Assembly (NCBI GenBank): GCA_013821315.1
Contig: JACDHA010000003.1
Location: 1-64,000, forward strand
DNA from: Candidatus Dependentiae bacterium
GTDB taxonomy: Bacteria; Babelota; Babeliae; Babelales; Babelaceae
Length of the DNA: 64,000 nt
Direction of reading: 5' to 3'
Within the stretch, counting starts at the first letter, position 1; the number at the start of each line of letters is the position of its first letter. Below are positions 36,801 to 44,930 of the stretch, one piece after another. The position numbers and the translations under genes were made by a program. Under the pieces are notes generated by a model. The model saw only the letters and a list, made by a program, of their open reading frames with translations. It had not been told where the DNA came from and ran no database searches.

Positions 36801-36833
36801 AAAAGGGCCTAGAAAAATTTTCTAGGCCCTTTT
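36801..36833. terminator. bidirectional terminator
   Basis: AAAAGGGCCTAGAAAA pairs perfectly with TTTTCTAGGCCCTTTT around a 1-nt loop centre. It has T-runs in both directions and separates convergent genes. Confidence 0.9.
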
Positions 36834-36853
36834 ATTTTTACACAAAAAGTATA

Positions 36854-37315
36854 TTAGCTTACTACTCTTTTTGTTGGCTTCCAGCGCTTTAAAAGTTCTT
36901 TGCATAAAATTTGTTTAAGATCTTCTGCTGAATGGTTACCTGGTGTGGCTGCAGCTTTAGCAATGCTTTGAGCTACCGTAAGTTTATCGCATACTGTTGC
37001 ATCTATATGATTAATTGCCGGTATCATACTACGATGAACGACCGTGGCTACTTGTTGCTCATGTACTGTTTCTGCCAGCAGTATTTCTGTAAGGGCTAAA
37101 AAGTCTACAACTATTTGCTGCAGATCTGGATCATTATCAGACACAGTAGTTGTCTTTTTTTGTAGATTTTCCTGAAGGCCATTGCGCACGCATTTATGTA
37201 TCAGTTTTTTAAGTGATTCTTCTTCATGTTCAAAAATCCACTTAAACAGCTGTAAAAGATCATACGATACAACAAATGGATGAGCGTTATTGCCATCAAA
37301 TGAGTCGGAGTTCAT
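36854..37315 (-). CDS. conserved-looking cytoplasmic protein, unknown
   Basis: The 153-residue product lacks signal or membrane segments. It is helical, with LLQLFKWIFEHEEESLKKLI, a Lys/Thr-rich turn and a C-terminal region ending WKPTKRVVS. AAGGAAAC precedes the ATG at a good distance. It lies 27 nt downstream of htpX on the same strand, so hspR-htpX and this gene may be one operon, which would hint at stress or envelope quality control. I do not recognise a family. Confidence 0.7.
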   Translation of the reverse strand: MNSDSFDGNNAHPFVVSYDLLQLFKWIFEHEEESLKKLIHKCVRNGLQENLQKKTTTVSDNDPDLQQIVVDFLALTEILLAETVHEQQVATVVHRSMIPAINHIDATVCDKLTVAQSIAKAAATPGNHSAEDLKQILCKELLKRWKPTKRVVS

Positions 37316-37342
37316 AGCTGTTTCCTTGTTTTTGTTCTCACA

Positions 37343-38233
37343 CTATCTGTTTTCTTGTATCATCTCGTCGTTTATTTTGCGTAATCGTGCAATTCTTTCT
37401 TGCATGGGAGGATGCGTTGAAAAGAGAGAATTAAGCAGCCCGCCAGTAAAGGGATTTACAATAAACAGATGAGCTGTCGATGCTTTTTGTGTGTCATTAT
37501 TATTAAAATGAGCTTTTGTAGTGCTCGCTTGTAGTTTTTCTAAAGCTGAAGCTAATGCCAGCGGATCATGACATACATGAGCACCTGTTTCATCAGCTAA
37601 GTACTCACGTGAGCGTGATATAGCAAGTTGAATAAGGGATGCTGCTATAGGCATTAAAAATGCTACTGCTAATAGTACAATAGGGTTAGATCTTTTTTGA
37701 TTGCCTTGGTCGCTTCTGCCAAAAGAACCCCACATAGCCATATTTTGCATCATATTAGCTAAGAACCCAATAGAGGTTGCCAGGGTAGCAGCTACACTGC
37801 TTACTAAGATATCACGGTTTTTAATGTGAGATATTTCGTGTGCAAGTACACCACGCAACTCTTCTTTAGTTAAAATATCTAAAATGCCCGTAGTAACAGC
37901 AACGTGAGCATTTTTGGGGTTGCGTCCTGTGGCAAATGCGTTTGCTACTTGAGTATTGACAAGCCACAATTTAGGCATAGGTAAGTTATAATCTTGTATA
38001 AGCTCGCGCACCATGGAGTCAATCCAGCCATACTCATGTGCGTTAAGTGGTTGAGCTTTATACATGCTTAAAACCATTTTAGCAGAAAAAAAGTAGGCAA
38101 AGCCATTGACAAGGAGCGACACCACAAAGGCAGCAATAATACCATTATAGCCTCCTATGAGACTGCCAATAAGCATTAAAATGCCCGATAAACTTGCAAG
38201 TAAAATAGTAGTTTTTAATTGATTATACCACAT
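37343..38233 (-). CDS. htpX: HtpX-type membrane zinc protease
   Basis: The 296-residue M48 protease has two N-terminal membrane helices, the zinc motif HEISH within GVLAHEISHIKNRDIL, two further hydrophobic segments, and the third ligand in SREYLADETGA. ATGRNPKNAHVAVTTGIL is also diagnostic. HtpX degrades misfolded inner-membrane proteins with its active site in the cytoplasm. GAGG precedes the start, 9 nt after the hspR-like stop, so the pair is an operon: a heat-shock repressor upstream of a membrane quality-control protease. Confidence 0.93.
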   Translation of the reverse strand: MWYNQLKTTILLASLSGILMLIGSLIGGYNGIIAAFVVSLLVNGFAYFFSAKMVLSMYKAQPLNAHEYGWIDSMVRELIQDYNLPMPKLWLVNTQVANAFATGRNPKNAHVAVTTGILDILTKEELRGVLAHEISHIKNRDILVSSVAATLATSIGFLANMMQNMAMWGSFGRSDQGNQKRSNPIVLLAVAFLMPIAASLIQLAISRSREYLADETGAHVCHDPLALASALEKLQASTTKAHFNNNDTQKASTAHLFIVNPFTGGLLNSLFSTHPPMQERIARLRKINDEMIQENR

Positions 38234-38242
38234 AGCGTTACC

Positions 38243-38677
38243 TCATTCGTCTGTTAGGCTTTCCTCGTCGCTTACCTCAACCCAATCGGGTTCTATAGGC
38301 TCGTGTGCTTTGTCTTTTTTAAGCTGAGTTAAACGTTGAGCAGCAGCCTTGATTAGTTGTTTGCTTGTTTCACTTTCTCGCGTTAATTCGTTTTGAGCAT
38401 TTTTGAAAAGTGCATTCATTTCTTTTTGCATCTTCTTGATTTGTCGTTGTAAACGCAAAATCATCTCTACTCCAGCTAAGTTTATACCAAGCTCATGCGT
38501 AAGATAAATGATTTCTTCTAAACGATCAACATCTTCTTCTGAAAACAGGCGCGTATTGCCCTCGGAGCGCTTCGGGGTAATGAGTCCTTCTTTTTCATAA
38601 AGACGAATAGTTTGCTGATGTATTGAAAACATTTTAGCTACAGCGGAGATAGAAAAGTATCCTTTTTTTCTTTTCAT
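38243..38677 (-). CDS. hspR: HspR-like MerR-family repressor
   Basis: From the ATG at 38677 (MKRKKGYFSISAVAKMF) the 144-residue product has the MerR helix-turn-helix (HQQTIRLYEKEGLITPKRS, then TRLFSEEDVDRLEEI) and the HspR-typical LTHELGINLAGVEMIL, followed by a coiled coil. HspR represses chaperone operons through HAIR inverted repeats. I see no clear CTTGAGT-N7-ACTCAAG site in the window, so its targets may lie elsewhere. An ATG four codons upstream is an alternative start. Operon with htpX. Confidence 0.85.
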   Translation of the reverse strand: MKRKKGYFSISAVAKMFSIHQQTIRLYEKEGLITPKRSEGNTRLFSEEDVDRLEEIIYLTHELGINLAGVEMILRLQRQIKKMQKEMNALFKNAQNELTRESETSKQLIKAAAQRLTQLKKDKAHEPIEPDWVEVSDEESLTDE

Positions 38678-38759
38678 GATCTTTAACAAATACCTTAAGT
38701 TAGGTTAAGTACAGCATGCTTTTTTTATAAGTATACCATAATCTCGTTGAAAGTGTATG

Positions 38760-39689
38760 TTAGCGAGATGTTTTTAGGTGTCTTCTGCATACTTGTAGCG
38801 AGAGGAGCATTACCACAAGTATCATACAAATAAGCACGAGTGAAGCATCTACTGCTTGAGTGCTACCTAAAGCAGGCAAAGTAAATGCAGAAGTGCCATA
38901 AGTGGCTTTTTTACTGTTAATTAGTTTTTTAGAGCTTAGATGCTTGTTACTTAACGTTAAAAAAGGTGTTAACAAAGCAAGAGTAGGTTGATACTTGGGA
39001 GCAAGCACAGTATTGCAAGAATCTATCATGTATAACTTAACCCCTGAAGCAAGAGGTATAAAGGCATACAGAGTCCAATGCTTGTAGGCACCGCAAACAA
39101 CGTAGGCTGCTTTTCTTTGCTTGGCAACTGTTTGAGCGAGATATTTAAGATCATCATATAATTTTTGGTCTCGTACAACTTGTATAAACTGTTTTTTTTC
39201 ATGAGAGTTAAGGGAAGTGGGAAATTCAATAGTAACGTCACCCAGAAGCTTTACGGCTCTTTTATGTTGATGAATAATAACTAGTCTGTCACTAAACCCC
39301 AGGTTTTGAGCTATACGTTCAATATCAAAATTATTAAGCTCTTTTGGTCTCTTTAAGTGATTGTATACTGTCGTAAGGCTTGTGTGACAACATAACTCTT
39401 TTTTGAGACGTTTATTAAAAAGCGACGGTTTTTCTAAAGCACGTTCACAAGCAAGCGCATGGAAAAGAACACGGTATCCACATGACCATATGTCGTGCTG
39501 TTGCAAAAAAGCCCGTACTTGTACTACATTTTTAGGCAATGTATACTCAGCTTTTTTAGAACTAAGAAGTAAGGGTGCTTTATCTTCTATAACGCATGAC
39601 ACAGGGCCGTATGATCGTGCCTGTAGAATACTATAGGGGCCATAAGCAAAAAATAAAGATAAAAAAAGGGATAAAAATCTATTGTACAT
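38760..39689 (-). CDS. exported papain-fold cysteine protease candidate (UFM1/ubiquitin-protease-like)
   Basis: The 309-residue product has a signal peptide (to about residue 25) and one C-terminal membrane segment (about 277-298) followed by a basic tail. QQHDIWSCGYRVLFHAL (Cys70) recalls the WGCGYRS active site of C78 UFM1-specific proteases and related C54/C39 enzymes; HWTLYAF (His204) and MIDSCN (Asp223) complete a plausible Cys-His-Asp triad in papain order. Such enzymes cleave ubiquitin-like modifiers or peptides. A region LPALGSTQ before the membrane segment resembles a sorting signal, but no sortase is seen. Fold assignment is inference from motifs. Confidence 0.65.
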   Translation of the reverse strand: MYNRFLSLFLSLFFAYGPYSILQARSYGPVSCVIEDKAPLLLSSKKAEYTLPKNVVQVRAFLQQHDIWSCGYRVLFHALACERALEKPSLFNKRLKKELCCHTSLTTVYNHLKRPKELNNFDIERIAQNLGFSDRLVIIHQHKRAVKLLGDVTIEFPTSLNSHEKKQFIQVVRDQKLYDDLKYLAQTVAKQRKAAYVVCGAYKHWTLYAFIPLASGVKLYMIDSCNTVLAPKYQPTLALLTPFLTLSNKHLSSKKLINSKKATYGTSAFTLPALGSTQAVDASLVLICMILVVMLLSLQVCRRHLKTSR

Positions 39690-39773
39690 ACATCACTTAC
39701 TGGTTTTATAATTACTATTATTATAATTAATAATACCAATAGTGAAATATTTGTCAATTGATAGAGTTTAAGT

Positions 39774-39827
39774 CTTTTTTTAGAAAAGAGCTTTTAGTCT
39801 CTTCTTTTACCAGTAAAACTTAAAAGA
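39774..39827. repeat. 54-bp direct repeat, left copy (att-like)
   Basis: This segment matches 41409-41462 over 54 nt with only a shift in a T/A homopolymer boundary (T7-AG-A4 against T8-AG-A3). The right copy is the 3' end of the Bax-inhibitor-1 family gene plus 20 nt beyond it; the left copy is a duplicate of that gene end with no gene attached. The AbiE cassette lies between. The remainder of 39690-39984 holds the cassette promoter and operator. Confidence 0.85.
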
Positions 39828-39903
39828 AAGAATTCATGGATTGTCCTATTGTTTATCGACAAGGTTCTTGGTGGTTGCAAACTAGTTTAAACAATACCTT
39901 GCT

Positions 39904-39931
39904 TTAACAAACACTTATAAGTTAATATAAA
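39904..39931 (+). promoter_or_regulatory. putative promoter of the AbiE cassette
   Basis: TTAACA at 39904-39909, 16-nt spacer, TATAAA at 39926-39931. The -10 lies within the left arm of the inverted repeat at 39924-39972. Confidence 0.5.
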
Positions 39932-39972
39932 GTTTAAAGGTAAGATTTTTTCTCACCTTTAGACTTTATATT
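39924..39972 (+). promoter_or_regulatory. inverted-repeat operator upstream of abiEi
   Basis: Arms 39924-39941 (AATATAAAGTTTAAAGGT) and 39955-39972 are complementary over 18 nt with one mismatch, 12 nt before the abiEi ATG and overlapping the -10. AbiEi antitoxins are known to repress their own promoter through inverted repeats, so this is the expected site. Confidence 0.7.
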
Positions 39973-39984
39973 AAGGCCTCTACT

Positions 39985-40575
39985 ATGTCTAAAAACAATT
40001 TTAATTTATTAAAAGCATTACTAAAGTTACCTGCAACAGTCTTTTCTTTTAAAGAAGTTTTGTTGCTTTCTAAAGGGACCGATCCTGTGTTGCTTAAGTC
40101 ACAGCTACACTATTATGTAAAAACAGGACAGCTTTACTCTGTTCGTCGTGGTTTATATGCCAAAAATGATCAGTATAATCGATTTGAAGTGGCAACCAAG
40201 ATTTATATACCCTCATATATAAGCTTTGAAACAGTCCTTAGCCGTAGTGGTATTATTTTTCAATATTATAATCAAATTTTTGTAGCTACTTATACTTCTA
40301 AAACGGTTATATGTGATGAACAAACTTATACTTTTAAGACCATTAAAGATACTGTTTTAACAGAAAATAAGGGTATAATTACAGAAGGTGGCTATAGCAT
40401 TGCATCTACTGAAAGAGCTTTTCTTGATATTCTTTATCTTCACCAAGACTATCAATTTGATAATCTTAAACCTTTAGACTGGGATCGCGTTTATGAACTT
40501 GTATTATTATATGATAATAAGCGTATGGCAAAAAAGGTAAACAATTATTATAAAAAGGTTAATGAATGTCTATAG
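39985..40575 (+). CDS. abiEi: AbiEi-like type IV antitoxin/autorepressor
   Basis: The 196-residue product has an N-terminal winged helix (PATVFSFKEVLLLSKGTDP, then LHYYVKTGQLYSVRRGLYA) and the AbiEi-type C-terminal domain with YISFETVLSRSGII, IASTERAFLDILYL. In type IV systems AbiEi represses the operon and counters the toxin without binding it directly. AAGG precedes the ATG. Its last 10 nt overlap the toxin start, a typical coupled arrangement. Order antitoxin-toxin is as in AbiE. Confidence 0.85.
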   Translation: MSKNNFNLLKALLKLPATVFSFKEVLLLSKGTDPVLLKSQLHYYVKTGQLYSVRRGLYAKNDQYNRFEVATKIYIPSYISFETVLSRSGIIFQYYNQIFVATYTSKTVICDEQTYTFKTIKDTVLTENKGIITEGGYSIASTERAFLDILYLHQDYQFDNLKPLDWDRVYELVLLYDNKRMAKKVNNYYKKVNECL

Positions 40576-41273
40576 ATACAGCACAGCATAAAAGTATCCT
40601 TGTTCGCATTCTAAAAGATATATTTACTGATAAAGCTATAGCTCCTTTTTTAGGTTTTAAAGGTGGAACTGCTGCTCTTCTTTTTTATAATCTACCACGT
40701 TTTTCAGTTGATTTAGATTTTGATCTTTTAAATGACGGCAAAGCAACACTAGTATTTGATCATGTAAAGACACTATTAGAAAAATATGGAATCGTTAAGC
40801 AGGCTGAACAAAAACGATATACCATTTTCTTTTTGCTAGCTTATAATGAAAAGCGTTCTGATGCTCAAAACATAAAGGTAGAAATCAACAAGCGTAATTT
40901 TGGATCATCGTATGAAGTAAGACACTACTTAGGTATACCTATGCAAGTGATGGTACAACAAGATATTATTGCTCATAAGTTGGTGGCAATGATCGAGCGA
41001 ATAGGTAAAGCCAATCGTGATATTTTTGATAGTTGGTTTTTCTTAGATCAGAATTGGCCTATTAACAAAAGTATAATTGAGCTTAGAGCTCATGTATCTT
41101 ATAAAGATTTTTTATCGAATGCTATTACGGTTTTGGAAAAGATGAACAACAGAAACATTTTGTCTGGGTTAGGCGAGCTTGTAGATGCAAAACAAAAGGC
41201 GTGGGTTAAGACCCACTTAAAGGAAGAAATACTATTTTTGCTTAGACTATTACATGCTCAGCAATTATCCTAA
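40566..41273 (+). CDS. abiEii: AbiEii-like nucleotidyltransferase toxin
   Basis: The 235-residue product has the DNA-polymerase-beta-like core of AbiEii/AbiGii toxins: FKGGTAALLFYNLPR and the metal-binding SVDLDFDL (Asp49, Asp51), followed by KVEINKR (third acidic position) and the KLVAMIERIGKANRDIFD segment, which in the family reads K-x-x-A-L-x-x-R-x-x-x-R-D-x-x-D. The family transfers nucleotides, in studied members to tRNA or proteins, giving growth arrest during phage attack. All core motifs look intact. It starts inside abiEi. Confidence 0.87.
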   Translation: MSIDTAQHKSILVRILKDIFTDKAIAPFLGFKGGTAALLFYNLPRFSVDLDFDLLNDGKATLVFDHVKTLLEKYGIVKQAEQKRYTIFFLLAYNEKRSDAQNIKVEINKRNFGSSYEVRHYLGIPMQVMVQQDIIAHKLVAMIERIGKANRDIFDSWFFLDQNWPINKSIIELRAHVSYKDFLSNAITVLEKMNNRNILSGLGELVDAKQKAWVKTHLKEEILFLLRLLHAQQLS

Positions 41274-41408
41274 AAAACGTTCTGTAATTGTTCTTTTATC
41301 AAGTTCTTTTAATGACTGATCTCAGCACTTTGTATTACCTATAATTACTAGTTCTAGCCCATTTCAGAATGGCGACTTGATGCTTTTGACACTACTGGAC
41401 TTGAAAAA

Positions 41409-41462
41409 CTTTTTTTTAGAAAGAGCTTTTAGTCTCTTCTTTTACCAGTAAAACTTAAAAGA
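41409..41462. repeat. 54-bp direct repeat, right copy at BI-1 gene end
   Basis: This copy comprises the last 34 nt of the minus-strand Bax-inhibitor-1 family gene (stop at 41429) and 20 nt downstream. Its twin at 39774-39827 is 1635 bp away. The span between them contains only the AbiE cassette. Confidence 0.85.
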
Positions 41463-42112
41463 CTAAGAAAAAGATTAAGAAAATCTAAATATAAAGTAAG
41501 TGCTCCTAGGATACTTACTCTTTGTGCCATATCGCCTTGATTGAGTAAACTATAACTCATTTGTTTGATACGTTGTACATCGTAAGCAGTCAGGCCTGCA
41601 AAAATTAATACACCAAAAGCTGAAAGAGCCGTATTAAAAGCAGAGCTTTTTAAAAATATATTAACAACAAAGCCAATAATTAAACCAATAAGTGCCATAA
41701 AGAGTATGCTACCCATAGTAGTAAGATCAGCTTTAGTAAAATAGCCATATACTGCCATAGCTGCAAACATACCTGCAGCAATAATAAAAGTACCGACCAG
41801 TGATGCTTGCGTATAGATTAAAAATAAAGATGACAAAGTAACACCTGTTAAAAGCGAATATGCCATAAATCCTAGTGCGGCCATACTGTAAGACATACGA
41901 TCTATAAAAAAAGAAAGACCAATTACTAGTCCTAGCTGAACAAGCATAAGTATTAAAAATAGACCAGAGTTAGTTATAAGCTTTGTAGCAAGCGTAGTGG
42001 TGCTGACCCAGTAAGCAGTACTTGCTGTTAGTCCGAGGCCTGCCGCCATCCAGCCATAGACGCGGTACATGAAATTTGTACCAATTTCTTGTAAGGAGTA
42101 CGTAGTGTTCAT
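41429..42112 (-). CDS. Bax inhibitor-1/YccA family membrane protein
   Basis: The 227-residue protein has seven hydrophobic segments and family features: an N-terminal FMYRVYGWMAAGLGLTASTA, a central LTGVTLSSLFLIYT, and the C-terminal GLTAYDVQRIKQM with the conserved Asp. BI-1/YccA proteins are pH-sensitive calcium-leak or FtsH-modulating inner membrane proteins. The extreme C-terminus FTGKRRD is encoded within the 54-bp direct repeat. Length is typical. Confidence 0.9.
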   Translation of the reverse strand: MNTTYSLQEIGTNFMYRVYGWMAAGLGLTASTAYWVSTTTLATKLITNSGLFLILMLVQLGLVIGLSFFIDRMSYSMAALGFMAYSLLTGVTLSSLFLIYTQASLVGTFIIAAGMFAAMAVYGYFTKADLTTMGSILFMALIGLIIGFVVNIFLKSSAFNTALSAFGVLIFAGLTAYDVQRIKQMSYSLLNQGDMAQRVSILGALTLYLDFLNLFLSLLSFTGKRRD

Positions 42113-42170
42113 AGTAGGACTCTTTCTCTAATAAAGAAGAGTATTAGCTCTTCTTTATTAATTGTTTTAA

Positions 42171-42971
42171 TTATTTTTTAGATACACTTTTATCAAATGC
42201 TTGATTTGCTATAATCCTTCTAACATCTAAAGGTAGATCTGGTAGTGCATATCCTTCAGGTGATTGAGCTTTTTCAAGAGCTATAGCTGAGTATGCTTTC
42301 TTATAGTTTGGATTTTTAAGTAATTGTGCGATTCTAGTGTATTTACTTACATTAGTAGGCTTAAAAAGTTTCTCTGCTAGGGTAAAAGCTGTTATGCCAT
42401 TTTTATCTTTATATAAAGGATTAGCTCCTGCTTCCATAAGTAGATCTATCATAGTCATATCAGCTGATCGTACAGCCAGGTGTAGAGGTGTTCGGCCTAT
42501 TTTATTAGGCACATTAATATTAGCGCCTGCTGTAATTAACATGCGAGCGACTTTCAGCGGAAATGTATCCTGAGGATTAGGTTCTAGCGAAACAACCAAG
42601 TGTAAAGGCGTAGCATCTTCATCTCTGGTTTTATTAACGTTAACCTTGGCATCGATTAGTTCTTGTATTTTTTTGGAATCTTTATTTAAAATTGCGTTAA
42701 ACAAAGCCTGTGTTTTTTGGTCTTCAGTCATAGTGTTGACAGCAAGATTTTGCAGTAAGCGTGTAGACAACATGGTTTGAACTGTTTGGTCTTTTAGCGT
42801 GGTATTGGGACTAGTATGATAATAGAGAAGCGCCTCACTGTATGCTTGTTGTTCTTCTTTCTTCTTTTTATTATAATCAGCCTGCTGGCGAAGAAATTCT
42901 TCATTTTTGTTCATACTAAAACAATTATGTATTGTTCCAGCAAAAAGTAGTAATAGTAAGTATTTTTTCAT
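42171..42971 (-). CDS. exported ankyrin protein with F-box-like tail
   Basis: The 266-residue product has a signal peptide (MKKYLLLLLFAGTIHNCFS), a charged helical region, three ankyrin repeats at about 85-210 (DATPLHLVVSLEP, RTPLHLAVRSADMTMIDLL, GITAFTLAEKLF) and the tail ALPDLPLDVRRIIANQAF, a good LPxDxxxxI F-box-like helix. GAGG precedes the ATG; a promoter lies at 43020-43049. It is read in the same direction as the BI-1 gene 58 nt downstream, so the two may be co-transcribed. Confidence 0.83.
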   Translation of the reverse strand: MKKYLLLLLFAGTIHNCFSMNKNEEFLRQQADYNKKKKEEQQAYSEALLYYHTSPNTTLKDQTVQTMLSTRLLQNLAVNTMTEDQKTQALFNAILNKDSKKIQELIDAKVNVNKTRDEDATPLHLVVSLEPNPQDTFPLKVARMLITAGANINVPNKIGRTPLHLAVRSADMTMIDLLMEAGANPLYKDKNGITAFTLAEKLFKPTNVSKYTRIAQLLKNPNYKKAYSAIALEKAQSPEGYALPDLPLDVRRIIANQAFDKSVSKK

Positions 42972-43019
42972 AAAAACCTCGTGTCTTAATAGTTAAAAAG
43001 AAATTTAATTATACTGTAT

Positions 43020-43049
43020 ATTATATTTAATTCACAAGGCAATAGTCAA
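43020..43049 (-). promoter_or_regulatory. promoter of the ankyrin gene at 42971
   Basis: Minus-strand TTGACT (43049-43044), 18-nt spacer, TATAAT (43025-43020), about 49 nt before the ATG. Confidence 0.6.
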
Positions 43050-43099
43050 CAATATTACAAATATAAATAAAATATATAATTTCTTATGAATCTATTAAC

Positions 43100-43549
43100 T
43101 TACCAGTTTGTCTGATCAAAATAGGTGCCTTGGATACGGTTAGAAAGAGCTTTACGTACCATAGGAATAAGATTTTCAGGTAAAGCTTTAAGGGAAAAGA
43201 ATGCTAGATCATCGCATTTATGAGGTTCATTATTTATAGGTGTATTTTCCCATTGGTGTGCTACAAAGAAAAAATCTATACATTCGCTGTCTCGTTCACC
43301 TTGTGGTGCTTGAATAACACAGCTCATAGTGAGCCACTCTGGTTTTAATATAATACCAGCTTCTTCGTATGCTTCTCGTATCATGGCTGTTGTTATAGAT
43401 TCATTTTCGTCAACGCATCCAGCTATTAAGCCATACTGTCCATCAGCGTATCCAGTATTAAAACGACGCAATAGTAATACGCTATCATCTTTAAGTAGTA
43501 TAAGGCCAACTGTTATGGTTGCTTTTAGTTTTTGTGGCTTAGAGAGCAT
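43100..43549 (-). CDS. NUDIX hydrolase
   Basis: The 149-residue protein contains a full Nudix box: G-x5-E-x7-REAYEEAGI within GCVDENESITTAMIREA. It hydrolyses a nucleoside diphosphate linked to another moiety; substrate is not readable, though the C-terminal region with ECIDFFFVAHQW resembles general NUDIX proteins acting on nucleotides. Cytoplasmic, no signal peptide. No clear ribosome binding site. It is not linked to an operon. Confidence 0.9.
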   Translation of the reverse strand: MLSKPQKLKATITVGLILLKDDSVLLLRRFNTGYADGQYGLIAGCVDENESITTAMIREAYEEAGIILKPEWLTMSCVIQAPQGERDSECIDFFFVAHQWENTPINNEPHKCDDLAFFSLKALPENLIPMVRKALSNRIQGTYFDQTNW

Positions 43550-43619
43550 GAAGAGTCTTATTTATAGATGCTTTTTCTATTTAGTATACTAAGTTAACAG
43601 ATAATAAAAAGAGATTACC

Positions 43620-43659
43620 AAAGACTCAAAAAAGCAGCAGGCTCCCTTTTTGAGTCTTT
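43620..43659 (-). terminator. terminator of the exported metalloprotease gene
   Basis: AAAGACTCAAAAA (43620-43632) pairs with TTTTTGAGTCTTT (43647-43659). On the minus strand it follows the stop at 43670 by 10 nt. Confidence 0.7.
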
Positions 43660-43669
43660 AAACCTTAGT

Positions 43670-44716
43670 TTATTTTCTGCTATTTTCAAGTTCTTGAGCA
43701 GCTTTGTAAAATTTGTGTGCACGTGAATAGTGGCTTGGATGATTATCGCCTGCTGAAAGATGATATAATTCATAGAGAACTGGATAGTGTTTTGCGTAAT
43801 TACCTATAAGAGTAGTTAAATAACCTTGATTGGGCAGTTTTGTTTTTATAAAAGAAGTGTTATTTGTTAGCATAGTATGCTGATTATTAAAAAAGATGGC
43901 AGCAGCTAATAATTCTTCTGTAGATCTTGTGTGAGCAATGGCAAAATCATCAGCTTTTGTTTCCCTATACCTTGCATACAGTGGATCGGTTATCTTTGCA
44001 TTACCATACACACCTGCAACAGTGAGGGCAAAATTAACCCATTTATTTTTCATTCCTACTTTAGGTAATGTTTTTCTAAGTAATTCAGAAGTTAATAGGC
44101 TAGATCCAAGTAGAAATACTATGCGTCCTGCTGTTGAGTCATTTTGAAGATGACCTAATTCATGACGTAATAGTACAGCATTGGCATTATTTAAAGTGTT
44201 TATGTAACTTGTTTTAAATAATAGTTTAAAAATACTATCAGTGATATTAGAAGTCAGTAATACAGAGCTTGGACAAAGACCTAGGGTCTTAAAATTATTA
44301 TAATGAGCAGTTAAGCAATTGGCACTTCCACTAATTTGACGAGATAATAATGAGTAACCAAAATTAGGTGTTATGTTAATTGTACCTGGATTATTAGTTT
44401 GTATACACCAACGAGGCAACAGTGGAAAAAGACATGATACTTCATTGCTAAAATTAAGGTTAACTTTACATTGTTCTAGACTTATGCCACAATTTTCAGC
44501 TTCTTTTTTAATAAGATTTGAAACTCCCTCAATAAAATTTTTAGTCGTGGTGGTGTATGGTACAAATTTCTCCGCAAAAAAGCTAAGTTTTAACGCTAGT
44601 GGTGTATTTTTATCAAGTTCCGCTTGTATATCCGCAGGATCAGTTTTACTTAAGTCCATAGTATAGATAGGAAATAGGGCTATCAAATTTAATGACAAGA
44701 AAAGTAGTTTTTTCAT
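43670..44716 (-). CDS. exported M48-like zinc metalloprotease
   Basis: The 348-residue product has a signal peptide (MKKLLFLSLNLIALFPIYTM) and a zinc site HELGH at 185-189 in LLRHELGHLQND, with a likely third ligand in ARYRETKADDFAIA (Glu252, Asp256), the arrangement of M48 peptidases. Several cysteines before the zinc site may form disulfides. A hydrophobic stretch follows the zinc motif. Periplasmic or secreted; protein substrate unknown. AAAGGA precedes the ATG, promoter at 44756-44783. Confidence 0.8.
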   Translation of the reverse strand: MKKLLFLSLNLIALFPIYTMDLSKTDPADIQAELDKNTPLALKLSFFAEKFVPYTTTTKNFIEGVSNLIKKEAENCGISLEQCKVNLNFSNEVSCLFPLLPRWCIQTNNPGTINITPNFGYSLLSRQISGSANCLTAHYNNFKTLGLCPSSVLLTSNITDSIFKLLFKTSYINTLNNANAVLLRHELGHLQNDSTAGRIVFLLGSSLLTSELLRKTLPKVGMKNKWVNFALTVAGVYGNAKITDPLYARYRETKADDFAIAHTRSTEELLAAAIFFNNQHTMLTNNTSFIKTKLPNQGYLTTLIGNYAKHYPVLYELYHLSAGDNHPSHYSRAHKFYKAAQELENSRK

Positions 44717-44755
44717 AAAGATCCTTTAAATAATTTAATTAATTTTATATTTTAA

Positions 44756-44783
44756 ATTATAACATATCGTAAAACATAGTCAA
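44756..44783 (-). promoter_or_regulatory. promoter of the exported metalloprotease gene
   Basis: Minus-strand TTGACT (44783-44778), 16-nt spacer, TATAAT (44761-44756), 40 nt before the ATG. Confidence 0.6.
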
Positions 44784-44930
44784 CTAGAATTTAAAAAGCT
44801 GCTTTATAGGGGTAAGTCTAAAAGATTTTTAGTGAAAAAATAAGAATTAGATAATTGATTTTACTGACGTTTTAATTAAGCTAGTCAGTGGTTACCAAAA
44901 CTATACTAACTTTATACCCTTTGAGCATGT

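Noticed and set aside
38243-38760. HAIR operator near hspR
   Set aside because: No CTTGAGT-N7-ACTCAAG pair found; isolated CTTGAGT hits elsewhere lack the second half.
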